From a virus, in the IMG/VR virus record IMGVR_UViG_3300032092_000079, positions 1-40,658 of that record: a stretch of DNA of 40,658 nucleotides, one strand, 5' to 3'. Position numbers and translations under genes: made by a program. The first letter of the stretch is position 1; every line of letters begins with the position of its first letter. The notes below the pieces were generated by a model. It was not told the DNA's origin. It searched no databases and saw nothing but the letters and a program-made list of their open reading frames with translations. Positions 1 to 8,100 of the stretch are shown one piece after another.

Positions 1-145
1 CGTATCAACGTTGGTTCTTGCCGTCACGTAAACGCTCGTTCGTACCGCCTGGTTACCACTTCGGCTCTCGCGCAAACCGCTCGTCGTATTCTTTCGACGA
101 CTGAGGTTCGCCGCACCGAAGGTTCGGATGTTCTCATCCAGTCGC
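1..145. repeat. Terminal overlap, left copy (circular genome)
   Basis: Bases 1-145 are repeated at 40514-40658 with one mismatch (T at 19, G at 40532). The reading frame of the capsid gene runs through the overlap without a break, so the contig closes into a circle of about 40,513 bp. This is what an assembler leaves for a circular or circularly permuted phage genome. Confidence 0.95.
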
Positions 146-471
146 CTGCTCTCGGAAACGTGGACTACACGAACTTCTGGGCGCTCGACTCGGTTGGTTC
201 GTTCACCACTGCTGGTGCAGTTGACGACTACTGGTTCATTGTTCCTCAGGGAACTTCGCGCCCCGCGTTTGCTGAGGTCTTCCTCGCAGGTTACCGCACC
301 CCGCTCATCACGATTAAGGACAGCGGCCAGTTCACTCTTGGTGGCGGCGTTGTTCCTGCTCGTGAAGGCTCATTCGAGTTGGATGACATTGAGGTTCGTG
401 GCCGCCACGTTGTTGGCGCAGCCGCAATCGCACCTCAGATTGTTGTTGGCTCTGACGGTACTGGCGCGTAA
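1..471 (+). CDS. Major capsid protein, C-terminal part (gene continues from the end of the window)
   Basis: This is the 3' part of the major capsid gene, whose 5' part is at 39842-40658. Frame 1 is open from base 1 and ends in TAA at 469-471. Joined across the circular junction the protein is about 380 residues, a usual size for an HK97-fold capsid subunit. The call rests on position (directly after protease/scaffold and a DUF2190-like decoration protein, before connector genes) and on the sequence style; no diagnostic motif proves the fold. The cut through the gene is a linearisation artefact, not a broken gene. Residue 7 of this copy reads Cys (TGC), while the copy at the other end reads Gly (GGC). 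Four hairpins follow the stop codon. Confidence 0.85.
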   Translation, partial: RINVGSCRHVNARSYRLVTTSALAQTARRILSTTEVRRTEGSDVLIQSPALGNVDYTNFWALDSVGSFTTAGAVDDYWFIVPQGTSRPAFAEVFLAGYRTPLITIKDSGQFTLGGGVVPAREGSFELDDIEVRGRHVVGAAAIAPQIVVGSDGTGA

Positions 472-495
472 ATCTAAAACGCTACTTTAGCGATT

Positions 496-523
496 GAACC
501 CTCTGCCTTATGGCAGGGGGTTC
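496..523 (+). terminator. Hairpin after the capsid gene, terminator-like
   Basis: GAACCCTCTGCC (496-507) pairs with GGCAGGGGGTTC (512-523) over 12 bp with one wobble and a TTAT loop, followed by TTTCG. The strong stem 25 bases after the capsid stop suggests partial termination or mRNA 3'-end protection, which would raise capsid output over downstream connector genes. The T-run is short, so read-through is likely. Confidence 0.65.
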
Positions 524-543
524 TTTCGTGTATCATTGTGGTT

Positions 544-575
544 AGGATAGTTGTTTCCCCCATTGTGACTATCCT
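544..575 (+). other. Hairpin with a TTTCCCCC loop
   Basis: AGGATAGT (544-551) pairs with ACTATCCT (568-575); the 16-base loop contains GTTTCCCCC. That loop is the exact complement of the GGGGGAAAC ribosome binding site used at starts 29351, 29587 and 30631 on the other strand. A similar loop occurs at 22621-22659 in the leftward transcript. A regulatory RNA role is inference. Confidence 0.4.
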
Positions 576-581
576 GTTGAT

Positions 582-644
582 GCGGTTTCCTCCTGACCGC
601 AGGTGCGGGGTTGCAGGCTTTGACCCTTTCGCCTCCCCCGCACC
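582..644 (+). other. Two further hairpins in the capsid-connector gap
   Basis: GCGGT/ACCGC (582-586, 596-600) encloses a loop with CCTCC, identical to the core anti-Shine-Dalgarno of 16S rRNA. GGTGCGGGG/CCCCGCACC (602-610, 636-644) is a strong 9-bp stem with a 25-base loop. With the two hairpins before them they fill the 198-base gap after the capsid gene, which holds no open reading frame worth calling. Confidence 0.45.
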
Positions 645-657
645 GTTTATCATAAGG

Positions 658-669
658 TAGAATGATTAT
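658..669 (+). promoter_or_regulatory. -10-like element TAGAAT just before a start codon
   Basis: TAGAAT (658-663) lies six bases before ATG at 670, so a transcript starting at the usual distance would begin at or next to the ATG. No -35 hexamer is visible. The element matches those at 2441, 14637, 17111, 37029 and 38544, though here the TG of an extended -10 is missing and an AAGG 12 bases upstream could act as a distant binding site. Confidence 0.45.
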
Positions 670-1098
670 ATGACAAATATTGGTGTAGCCCCTTACAATC
701 CTGCAACTCTTGTTGGTAAGGTTCGCGTGACTACTGGTGATGTTATTTATGGAACTATCACTTCAGGTCAGGCAGAATATCAAATGTTTTCTGATGCCGA
801 TATTGAGGCGTTTCTTTTAACTGCTGAAGATAATGTTCTTCGTGCGGCAGGTTTTGGGTTTATGTCTTTGGCGGCTCGTGCTTCGCTTGAATCTAAGACT
901 ATTAAAGATTATGATTTGTCTATTGATTTGAAGTCGTTGGCTGATTCTTTGCGGAAGCAGGCTAATGAGTTCTTTAATCAGGCTGATAATGCTGATGCCC
1001 GTTTGGGTAACTTGGATGTTTTTGAGTTGACGAGGACTGGTCGTGACCTTACGTGGCCTGAACTTGCTGAACGCGAAAACTGGTGGTGGGAATATTAA
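670..1098 (+). CDS. Head-tail connector/adaptor protein (putative)
   Basis: 142 residues. The first gene after the capsid, in the position of the head-tail adaptor in actinophage siphoviruses. It starts with a short beta-rich stretch (about 1-45) followed by long amphipathic helices with several Ala/Asp-rich turns (46-115), which is the general plan of HK97 gp6-type connectors. No catalytic motif is visible. The ATG at 670 has no well-spaced binding site but sits directly downstream of a -10-like element, suggesting a leaderless mRNA. The stop overlaps the next start (TAATG). The function rests mainly on gene order. Confidence 0.6.
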   Translation: MTNIGVAPYNPATLVGKVRVTTGDVIYGTITSGQAEYQMFSDADIEAFLLTAEDNVLRAAGFGFMSLAARASLESKTIKDYDLSIDLKSLADSLRKQANEFFNQADNADARLGNLDVFELTRTGRDLTWPELAERENWWWEY

Positions 1099-1535
1099 TG
1101 CTGGTTTTTGATTCGTGGGAACAGCAAATTGCAAATGTTAGTGGGCTTGCTGAGTTCCAGAACGCAACAATAACTATTTATGACCCGTCTTTGTTGACGA
1201 AGACGTATAGTTATGACACTAATGCGTACACGGTTACGGGTGATGCTGTTGTGTATGAGGGGCAGGCTCGTGTGCAACCTAACCGTTCTGCTTCTGCGGT
1301 AAACTCTACGCCTGTTGATGACCCGTCTTCTGCTAAGGGTATTATTGTGCAGATTCCTTCGGCTGAGGTTGATGTTATTAGTCGTGGTTTTCAGGTGCAG
1401 GTTACTGATGGTGGGCGTAATCCTGGTTTGGAAACGTATTTGTTTACTGTTGTTGCTGATGTTAATTCGTCGCATATGGCTTCGCATACGTTTGAGTGTG
1501 TTGTGAATGTTGAGCAGAAACCTGAGTGGGATTAA
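1098..1535 (+). CDS. Head-tail stopper-like protein (DUF6093-like)
   Basis: 145 residues from ATG 1098, which overlaps the previous stop; an earlier GTG in frame at 1083 lies inside the upstream gene and is less likely. Mostly beta-strand sequence with a YEGQARVQP stretch near residue 60 and VTDGGRNPGLETYLF near 115. This resembles the small beta-barrel proteins placed second after the capsid in actinophages, which act as head completion or stopper proteins. Assignment is from position and general resemblance, not from a search. Confidence 0.55.
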   Translation: MLVFDSWEQQIANVSGLAEFQNATITIYDPSLLTKTYSYDTNAYTVTGDAVVYEGQARVQPNRSASAVNSTPVDDPSSAKGIIVQIPSAEVDVISRGFQVQVTDGGRNPGLETYLFTVVADVNSSHMASHTFECVVNVEQKPEWD

Positions 1536-2005
1536 TGGATACCAATGACCCTGGTAAGTTTGGCGAATGGTTAAAATCCAACTTAAATGATGTTGGTGTA
1601 AAAATTAATTTGGCGGTAAATGAGGCCGTTACTGACGGTGCTGTTGTGATGCGTGAAACTATTATGTCAACTGGAACAAAGCGTTACCCTGGAACTAGAG
1701 ATGCTTGGAAGTCTGCATGGCGTGGTAAAAATAGTGGGGAATTGCGTTACGGTACTGGTGATGCGCGTTTTGAAACAGGCAAAATGGTTAACGCTGTAAA
1801 GTCTGCCATGCTTGAGTCAAGCAATACTAAAGCAAGTGGCGTGTTTGGCTGGCTTAACACTCAAGAAGAATATTTTATTTATCAAGATAAAGGCTTTCGC
1901 CATTGGATTACTGGCGACAAAATTCCCGCCATGAACGCTTTGCGCGACGGTTACACTCAGGCAATTACTGTTGTTGAGAAACGATTAAAGGAAATGTTTA
2001 GATGA
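1535..2005 (+). CDS. HK97 gp10-like tail completion protein (putative)
   Basis: 156 residues from ATG 1535 (TAATG overlap with the gene before). Early helices include VKINLAVNEAVTDGAVVM, followed by basic stretches such as KRYPGTRDAWKSAW and a C-terminal TQAITVVEKRLKEMF helix. This helix-rich basic pattern with a central FEWGW/FGW-type turn (here FGWLNTQEEYFIYQDKG) is typical of the HK97 gp10 family, which closes the tail-proximal connector. The final ATGA overlap with the next gene implies translational coupling. Confidence 0.6.
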   Translation: MDTNDPGKFGEWLKSNLNDVGVKINLAVNEAVTDGAVVMRETIMSTGTKRYPGTRDAWKSAWRGKNSGELRYGTGDARFETGKMVNAVKSAMLESSNTKASGVFGWLNTQEEYFIYQDKGFRHWITGDKIPAMNALRDGYTQAITVVEKRLKEMFR

Positions 2006-2433
2006 TAAGTATTGAGGCAATCCGTGAAGACCTCCTTGAATATTTGCAAGGCGCAGTAAGCCTCGAAGTTTATCGTGGCGGCGTACCAGAACTGTCAACA
2101 CTGCAATACGAAAACGGAATCTTAAAACCATACGCTGTTTTAAACTTTGGTGACATTATGAAAGTTGGCGAAGGCGCATTTGTTGGTTCACGAAGCGACG
2201 AATATATGCAAACCATTCACGTGTATTGTGTAGCCAAAGAATCAGATATTGCTGAAGGTTGGCAAATTCGTATGATTGATGCCCTGATGGGTTACCGACC
2301 AGAATATGCTGGCGAAGTTTACAAGCGGCCTGGTGCAGGAACATATGTAATCATTAATAATGCTGGTGGTATTGAATCTTTTATTTCTGCTACAGCGTTC
2401 GGTTGCAACATTCAACTCATGGATTTACCGTAA
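2002..2433 (+). CDS. Tail terminator-like protein (putative)
   Basis: 143 residues; start ATG overlaps the previous stop (ATGA). Alternating beta strands and two helices, including HVYCVAKESDIAEGWQIRMIDALMG in the middle, are what tail terminator proteins (lambda gpU type) show, and the gene sits in the expected slot just before the tail tube. No motif is decisive. It is followed by a probable promoter element 8 bases after the stop codon. Confidence 0.55.
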   Translation: MISIEAIREDLLEYLQGAVSLEVYRGGVPELSTLQYENGILKPYAVLNFGDIMKVGEGAFVGSRSDEYMQTIHVYCVAKESDIAEGWQIRMIDALMGYRPEYAGEVYKRPGAGTYVIINNAGGIESFISATAFGCNIQLMDLP

Positions 2434-2437
2434 TCCG

Positions 2438-2446
2438 TGATAGAAT
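2438..2446 (+). promoter_or_regulatory. Extended -10 element TGATAGAAT
   Basis: TGA-TAGAAT (2438-2446) is an extended -10 hexamer ending nine bases before ATG 2456. No Shine-Dalgarno lies between, so transcripts from it would be leaderless or carry one to three leader bases. The same arrangement recurs at five other late genes. Confidence 0.6.
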
Positions 2447-2455
2447 GATATAGAT

Positions 2456-2713
2456 ATGATTAAAGTTATTAATACTCTCAGCGGTCAAACCGCTGTCGTA
2501 AGCGAAAAAACTTTTAACCACCCCGTCTTGGGCGCTAATCTTGTGCTTGCTGATGAGGAACAAAAGTCGTATGTTCCTGAAATGTACGAACCTAAGACTG
2601 CGGAAGGGTTCGTTGAGTCGAAGCCTAAGCGTTTTAAGAAAAACATTAACCAAAAAGTAGAAGCATCCGAAGAAATGGTTGCCGATAATTTTGAAGAAAT
2701 AGAGGATAAGTAA
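2456..2713 (+). CDS. Small acidic/basic tail-region protein, function unknown
   Basis: 85 residues. The N-terminal half (MIKVINTLSGQTAVVSEKTF) looks like a small beta fold; the C-terminal half is highly charged with a Lys-rich then a Glu/Asp-rich tail, so it may be partly disordered. It lies between the tail terminator and the tail tube genes and probably takes part in tail assembly, but I do not recognise the family. Start ATG 2456 lacks a Shine-Dalgarno and is next to an extended -10 element. Stop TAA overlaps the next ATG. Confidence 0.6.
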   Translation: MIKVINTLSGQTAVVSEKTFNHPVLGANLVLADEEQKSYVPEMYEPKTAEGFVESKPKRFKKNINQKVEASEEMVADNFEEIEDK

Positions 2714-3225
2714 TGACTAACACTCGCCTGTACCGCGAGAACGTTACATTCGCACTTGCTCTGCCTGAGGCTTTCGCTGATTGGGAAGCGCCTACGGCTG
2801 CCGAGTTGAATGGCGCTCTTGTTTACAACATCACTTGTGCGCTCAATGAAGGTGGAACATCTTTCGATTTGGGTGATTCTGACACTGACGATTCGTTGTC
2901 GTTCTGTCAGGCCGCTGGTGCTGTAAGCCCCACCTACTACAACCCCAGCGTTACCTTTGAGGCTTTCCGTTCTGAAAACCCAACAAGTAGCAACACGGCT
3001 AACACCGCTTTTGGTTTGATGGCTTTCCCCGACATTGAATATTTGGCTATTCTTCGTGTCAACGGTGCGCCTGATGCGGCGTTTGCTATTGGTCAGCGCG
3101 TCAGCCTTGTCCGTGTAAAGACCGACAACCCTGTTGACGTTATCGCTGCAGGTGAAAACATCCGAATCAGCAACGCTTTCCTTTCACAAGGTGACGTTAA
3201 CTGGAACTACGAAGTCGCGGCGTAA
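2713..3225 (+). CDS. Major tail tube protein, first of two related copies
   Basis: 170 residues. Predicted beta-rich protein in the tail-tube slot. Its N-terminal part shares a pattern with the next gene: F-x-x-W-x-x-PTA-x-ELN-x-AL (AFADWEAPTAAELNGAL here, SFANWKSPTATELNAAL there), a segment common in actinophage tail tube proteins. The tube polymerises along the tape measure. Start ATG 2713 overlaps the upstream stop. Two tandem tube-like genes suggest that one is the tube subunit and the other a decorated or specialised variant; which is the main one cannot be told from sequence. Confidence 0.7.
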   Translation: MTNTRLYRENVTFALALPEAFADWEAPTAAELNGALVYNITCALNEGGTSFDLGDSDTDDSLSFCQAAGAVSPTYYNPSVTFEAFRSENPTSSNTANTAFGLMAFPDIEYLAILRVNGAPDAAFAIGQRVSLVRVKTDNPVDVIAAGENIRISNAFLSQGDVNWNYEVAA

Positions 3226-3237
3226 GGAATATAAAAA

Positions 3238-4008
3238 ATGTCTGTAACTCTTGATTACACCAAACTGACCTCTAACGGTCACGTCACTGTCCTGTGGGCT
3301 GCTGCTGGTTCGTTTGCTAACTGGAAGTCGCCTACTGCTACTGAACTTAACGCTGCACTTAACCTTTCGTCTTCAATTTCGTGGAACGATTATGGTTTTG
3401 GCGTTCAGGCTTCCAACACTCAGAACGACCCGTCGCTTGCCGACACTGGTAACCGTACTGACCGTGGCGCTTCGCAATACGGTGGGGCTATCTCGTTCTA
3501 CTACCCTGGCGCTTTTGACGACGACACCAACGCTTACTCGTTGACGTTTGATGCCGTTTCTGTTCCTCGTACTTCTGGTTACATTGTTGCCCGCATTGAT
3601 GGCAACAAGCCGACCACGCAGGCTTTTGCTGCTGGCGACTTTGTGAGCGTCATGGAAGTTTTGACTGACGGCCAGGCTAACGTTATCACTGGTGAGGAAG
3701 CGTTCCGTTACACGGTTAACATGCTTCAGCAGGGTTCGTTGGAAGTTTACACGGTTGTTCGCACAACTACTGTTACGGTTGTTACTCCCACAACGTTAAC
3801 GGTTGCGGTTGGCGCAAAAAGCCGCTTGACTGCAACCGTAAATAGTCGCGCATACACCAATGGTGTTGTTTGGTCAACGTCAGATGCAACTAAGGCTACC
3901 GTTTCTAACGCTGGTGTTGTTACTGGCGTGGCTGCTGGTGCGGCCACCATTACGGCAACGTTTGCACAGACTGGTGCTACCGACACTACGGCGGTCACTG
4001 TTTCGTAG
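3238..4008 (+). CDS. Tail tube paralogue with a C-terminal Ig-like (BIG2) domain
   Basis: 256 residues. Residues 1 to about 170 match the tube plan of the gene before it. From about residue 178 a separate module begins, with VWSTSDATKATVSNAGVVTG and AAGAATITATF, which is the hallmark pattern of bacterial Ig-like group 2 domains. Known tail tube proteins (for example lambda gpV) carry a C-terminal Ig-like domain exposed on the tail surface, probably for weak cell-surface binding. Binding site AAGGAA lies 10-15 bases before ATG 3238. Confidence 0.8.
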   Translation: MSVTLDYTKLTSNGHVTVLWAAAGSFANWKSPTATELNAALNLSSSISWNDYGFGVQASNTQNDPSLADTGNRTDRGASQYGGAISFYYPGAFDDDTNAYSLTFDAVSVPRTSGYIVARIDGNKPTTQAFAAGDFVSVMEVLTDGQANVITGEEAFRYTVNMLQQGSLEVYTVVRTTTVTVVTPTTLTVAVGAKSRLTATVNSRAYTNGVVWSTSDATKATVSNAGVVTGVAAGAATITATFAQTGATDTTAVTVS

Positions 4009-4010
4009 TC

Positions 4011-4019
4011 TGATATACT
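4011..4019 (+). promoter_or_regulatory. Extended -10 element TGATATACT
   Basis: TGA-TATACT (4011-4019) follows the tail tube stop codon at once and precedes a strong hairpin whose first base is only 13 bases downstream. A transcript starting here would begin with that hairpin, giving either an attenuated start or a 5'-protected mRNA for the tail chaperone. Confidence 0.5.
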
Positions 4020-4031
4020 AGGGCTACTAGC

Positions 4032-4062
4032 GCCCCCGCATCCAAAGGGTGCGGGGGCTTTT
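4032..4062 (+). terminator. Intrinsic terminator after the tail tube genes
   Basis: GCCCCCGCA (4032-4040) pairs perfectly with TGCGGGGGC (4050-4058), loop TCCAAAGGG, followed by TTTT. This is a textbook rho-independent terminator, placed to separate high tail tube expression from the lower-demand chaperone and tape measure genes. A GGAGGT binding site follows it directly. Confidence 0.85.
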
Positions 4063-4076
4063 ACTTGGAGGTAATA

Positions 4077-4643
4077 ATGGCTGAATTAAACCCAGGCACT
4101 TTTGATTTAGGTGCTGTTTTATCGGGGCAAGATTATCCCGAAAAAAGTGTTGACGTTTATTTTAATGAAACGTTGGCTTACGAAGTGGCTAAAGCAAATC
4201 GTGAACTTGATTTTCTTGACGGTTTAAATGAAGAAAAATTTAAAGAAGCGCAAGATAAGTTTGATGATTTGGTTCAAAAACTTTCACAACACAAATATGT
4301 TTTTCACTTGAAGGCCATTCCGTCGCGTTTTAAGAATGATATTGATAAGCAGGTTGAAGCCAAGTTTCCAACAAAGTTTAATCAAATTGGGATGCCTGAA
4401 CAAAACAGTAATCGTGATGAATTGTTTGCCGTCTTAATGATGGAAGCGTATATTACTAAAATTGTTGCACCTGATGGTGCTGAGATTATTAAACCAAATA
4501 TTGAAACTATTGAAAACTTTAGGCTGAACGCGCCACGTCATGCTTTGGCTTTGGTTGAGTCTGAAATTATTTCTTTTGAGCAGGACATTATGGTTGGGTT
4601 TGAAACAGCCAGTAAGTCGGCTGATTTTTTATCCAAGCCCTAA
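4077..4643 (+). CDS. Tail assembly chaperone, short form (G-type)
   Basis: 188 residues. The start is ATG 4077 with GGAGG at 4067-4071; an in-frame TTG at 4065 overlaps the binding site and is rejected. Acidic, helix-rich protein located immediately before the tape measure gene, the fixed place of the lambda G/T-type chaperones that coat the tape measure during tail assembly. Near its end it contains the slippery heptamer TTTTTTA in the correct phase, and the next gene lies in the -1 frame, so this is the unshifted product of a frameshift pair. Chaperones are absent from the mature virion in known cases. Confidence 0.85.
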   Translation: MAELNPGTFDLGAVLSGQDYPEKSVDVYFNETLAYEVAKANRELDFLDGLNEEKFKEAQDKFDDLVQKLSQHKYVFHLKAIPSRFKNDIDKQVEAKFPTKFNQIGMPEQNSNRDELFAVLMMEAYITKIVAPDGAEIIKPNIETIENFRLNAPRHALALVESEIISFEQDIMVGFETASKSADFLSKP

Positions 4644-5074
4644 GTAGGGGCGCTTCTCAAAAATATTTAGCAACTATGCGTGTTGCTGTTAAAGTTGGTC
4701 AGCGGCCTACTGCCATGTTGTTCCACGACCATTATGCGTTGCATAGAGATTATTACACGGGCAAACCGTATGAGGTTGTGGTGTGGACTGATTGGGATTA
4801 TGTGTTGGCTGAGTGTGTTCAGTTTATTGCTGATTACACAACGCAAGAAGGTCATTTGGTTTGGGAAGCCGAATCAGATAATGTGACGTTTAATGCTACT
4901 CGGAAGATTAATAAGGCTCGTGCGGCGATTGACCGTAAGACTAAGAGTACGAAGAATAAGTCTTATGAACCTGCTGATGGTGAGTATTGGGTTACTAATC
5001 CTGTGTTGATGCGTGGTGATGATTGGCCTACGTTGGTGGATTGGTTTGAGGAACAGGCTCGTAAAAATGGCTAA
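4077..5074 (+). CDS. Tail assembly chaperone, frameshifted long form (GT-type fusion)
   Basis: A -1 slip at TTTTTTA (4625-4631) joins the upstream chaperone to the downstream frame, giving a protein of about 332 residues: 185 from the first frame, then IQALSRGASQKYLATM and the rest to the TAA at 5072-5074. The -1 frame is open from 4625 on (its last stop is TGA at 4622-4624), so only a slip in the 4625-4640 window works. An AUG at 4676 could start the second part alone, but it lacks a binding site. In lambda-like tails the T domain binds the tube subunit while G coats the tape measure. Confidence 0.8.
4625..4631 (+). promoter_or_regulatory. Programmed -1 frameshift site TTTTTTA
   Basis: In the frame of the short chaperone the codons are GAT TTT TTA TCC, so T-TTT-TTA fits the X-XXY-YYZ rule. 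Both tRNAs re-pair after slipping one base back. A possible GC stem (AGCCC with GGGGC, around 4636-4652) lies about five bases downstream and could stimulate the slip. Confidence 0.85.
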
Positions 5075-5083
5075 TGATAGAAT
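5075..5083 (+). promoter_or_regulatory. Extended -10 element TGATAGAAT before the tape measure gene
   Basis: TGA-TAGAAT (5075-5083) begins one base after the chaperone stop. Here the start codon is 37 bases further on with its own AGGTGG, so a transcript would carry a normal short leader of about 30 bases, unlike the leaderless cases. Confidence 0.5.
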
Positions 5084-5119
5084 ATATATAGGTTTCCATA
5101 TTAGTTAGGTGGTTCTGCT

Positions 5120-8100
5120 TTGGCAGATGAAATGAACTTTAAGGCCAGTGTTGAGGTTGGCGTTAATAGTGGTAAAGCAGTTGGGGAAATTGATGCCATT
5201 GTTAAAGAGTTGCAACTGCTTAACAAGACTGTTGCTAAAGCGGTTGAGGAACTTGTTTCGCTTAATGAAAAAGGGTTAAAGCGTACAGCGACTGTTGCTA
5301 AAGAAACTGCCGCAGCAGTTAAACAAGTTAACACTGAAGCGGAAAAAACTACAAAAGCGGCTAAAGGTTCTGATGTAGCAATACGTGGCTGGAATCAGTC
5401 AATGGAGTCGCATTATAAAACTTTGTTTGATGTTGGTCGTGTTGCACAAAGTTCTGGGCGTAACTATTTAAACGCATCAACAATGATTGATGACGCTATT
5501 GCTCAACGTGATAAGTCTAGTAAACAGTTTGCTAAGTCGCTTAAAGAGCAAATGCAACTTGAGCAGTCGCAACTTAACAGTTTGCCTCGTTTGCGTTACG
5601 CTTTGTATGATGTTGCTTCATCATTGACGGCAGTATCGGCTGCCACGTTGGGTGCGGTTGCGGCGACTCTTACTTTTTCTGCAAAGTTTGAAACTGCGTT
5701 TACTTCTATTGAGCGAACAACAATGGCATCTACGGGCGCACTTGGTTTGTTGCGCCAACAACTTATTATTTTATCAACTGAAGCGCCGCTTGCTTTTGAA
5801 GAATTGGCAAAAATTGCTACGCTTGGTTCACAGTTGGGCATTGGAACTAATGACCTTATTGGTTTTACTAAAGTTGTGTCGCAGTTTGCGGCAACTACAA
5901 ACGTTTCTGCTGATGAAGCCGCTAAAGGTTTTGGTCGTCTTGGAGAACTGTTAGGCGTTTTGCCAAGTCAATATAATCAACTGGGTTCTGCTATTGCGTT
6001 TGTTGGTGTGAAGTCGGCAGCAACGGAAACAGAAATTTTGCGTACTTCTATTGGTTTGGCTGGTGTTGCTAAAACTGCTGGGTTGAGTACCGATTTTATT
6101 ATTGGTTTGGCTGGTTCGTTGGCTTCGTTGGGTGTTCCTGCAGAACAGTCGCGTGGTGCGATTACTCGTGTGTTTCAAGAGATTAACCGAGCGGCGTCAC
6201 GTGGCGGCCCAGTGCTTGATTCTTTTGCAGAAGTTTTAGGTAAAACTTCTTCGGAGGCTAGAAATCTTGCACAGTCTGACCTTCAAGGATTTTTTAAACA
6301 ACTCTTGGTTGGGCTTAGTGGAATGTCGAGTGGTGAACTAACTACTGCACTTGATGCTTTAAACCTGTCCGACATTCGTGTTACTAATACTTTGTCACGT
6401 TTGGCAACCAATGTTGATTTTACTAACGGACTTATTAGCGATTCTGCAACACAGTTTAAAAACGGAACATTCCTTGCTGATTCTTATGCTCTTAAAGTTG
6501 ACGATTTGGCTTCACGTTTTCAAATTTTGCAAAACTCTTTGTCTGCATTGTTTGCTGCTGTTGGTGACAGCATTTCTCCTTTTGCAAAAAATGTTATCAA
6601 CTTTTTAATTGAGTTTGTTAATGGCTTAACGGCTGTTGCGAAAACGCCCATTGGTCAAGCACTTCTTATTATCAATTCAACTTTAACAATATTTATTGGT
6701 GTTATTGCGGCTACTGTTGCTGGTCTTGCAATCTTTGGTGCATCAATGGCTGCAACAAAAACTGCACTTGTTACTCTTGGCGTTTCTGCTGATGGCGCTT
6801 CTGCCGCAATTGGCCGACTCGGAAAAGTAATGAAAATTGCTAGTGGTGTTGGAATTGCATTATTCCTTGTTGAAGTTGTTGCAAGCCTTTTTGCTGTCGG
6901 TCAAGCCGCCGAAGATACTGCCGCAAAGTTTAATTCATTTGTTAGCGACACTACTGGTTTGTCGGATGCTATTATTGCTGATTCTAAATTGCGTGATGAA
7001 GCAATTGCTGAAAGTGGCGCTTCTGCTGCTGGCGCTTTTATTAAAGTTGGTGGCGCTGCTTCTCAGGTTAGCCCAGAGATTCAAAAACTTCAAGACCAGT
7101 TAAAAAGTACGGCAGAACTTTTAGGAACAAATATTCCTGGTGGATATGATGCCACCAATGCTGCTATTGGAAATAATACTCGTTATATTGGTGAGAATAC
7201 TCTTGCGTGGGTTAAGAACGCTCTTATTGCTAGTGATTCATTTAGGGAACTTGCTTCTCAAGAACTTATCCCTTTTAGTGGCAATACTATTTCGGATGCT
7301 CTTAATGATATTGGTCTTGATTTTGATGAGTTTACTGCTCGCATTATTAAAGATGGCCGTAATGGTGGTCAACTTTATATTCGTGAATTGTCGGATGCGG
7401 CACAAAAGGCTGGAAGAATTGACCTGGCAACAAAGATTGCAATTCAGGCTAGTTCTTCTATTGGGCCAGTTAGTGAACTTATTGACCTTCTTCGGGGTTA
7501 TGGTTCTGTGGTTTCTACTATTGATTCTTCTGGTGCTGCGGCTGGCATTGAAGATGTTGGTTTTTCGGCAGAGTTTACTGGTAAAAAACTAACTAAAGTT
7601 GTAACACCAATCAACAATGCTTCGGCAGCGGTTAGAACTTTAACTGATTACGCTAACGATTTGTCGTCAACGTTTAAACGGGCGTTTGACCTTCGTTGGG
7701 CAAGTGCGCTTAACGCAGATGCTATTGCGGATTCTTGGGAAAATCTATCAAAACGAATTACTGATGCTCGTAACAGGGTTCTTGGTTTAACCGCCACACG
7801 CGATAAGTTGGAATACTTTTTATCTATTGCGATTAAGGCTGGCGACCAGTTGCGTATTGCTGATTTGCAGGCGCAGTTGGCTAACGCTAATGCTGAGTTG
7901 TCCACCGCAACTGATGATGCATCAACGTCTTTGCAGGGAAACTCGTCTGCGGCGAGAAAAAATCGCCGTGAATTGCTTGGAATTATTCAATCTAATGGAG
8001 ATTATCTTTCTTCGCTTGCCGCTAATGGCGCAAGTCAAGAAAAGTTGCGTCGAGTTGCCCGCCAGTTGCGTGAAGATTTTGTTAATCAGGCTTTGGCTAT

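Noticed and set aside
1-145. Direct terminal repeats as real packaging ends
   Set aside because: The repeat lies in the middle of the capsid gene and is short, which fits an assembly overlap of a circular map much better than a biological end.
4676-5074. Second tail chaperone as a separate gene started at ATG 4676
   Set aside because: No binding site before the ATG, the frame is open back to the slippery heptamer, and frameshift fusion is the rule for this gene pair.
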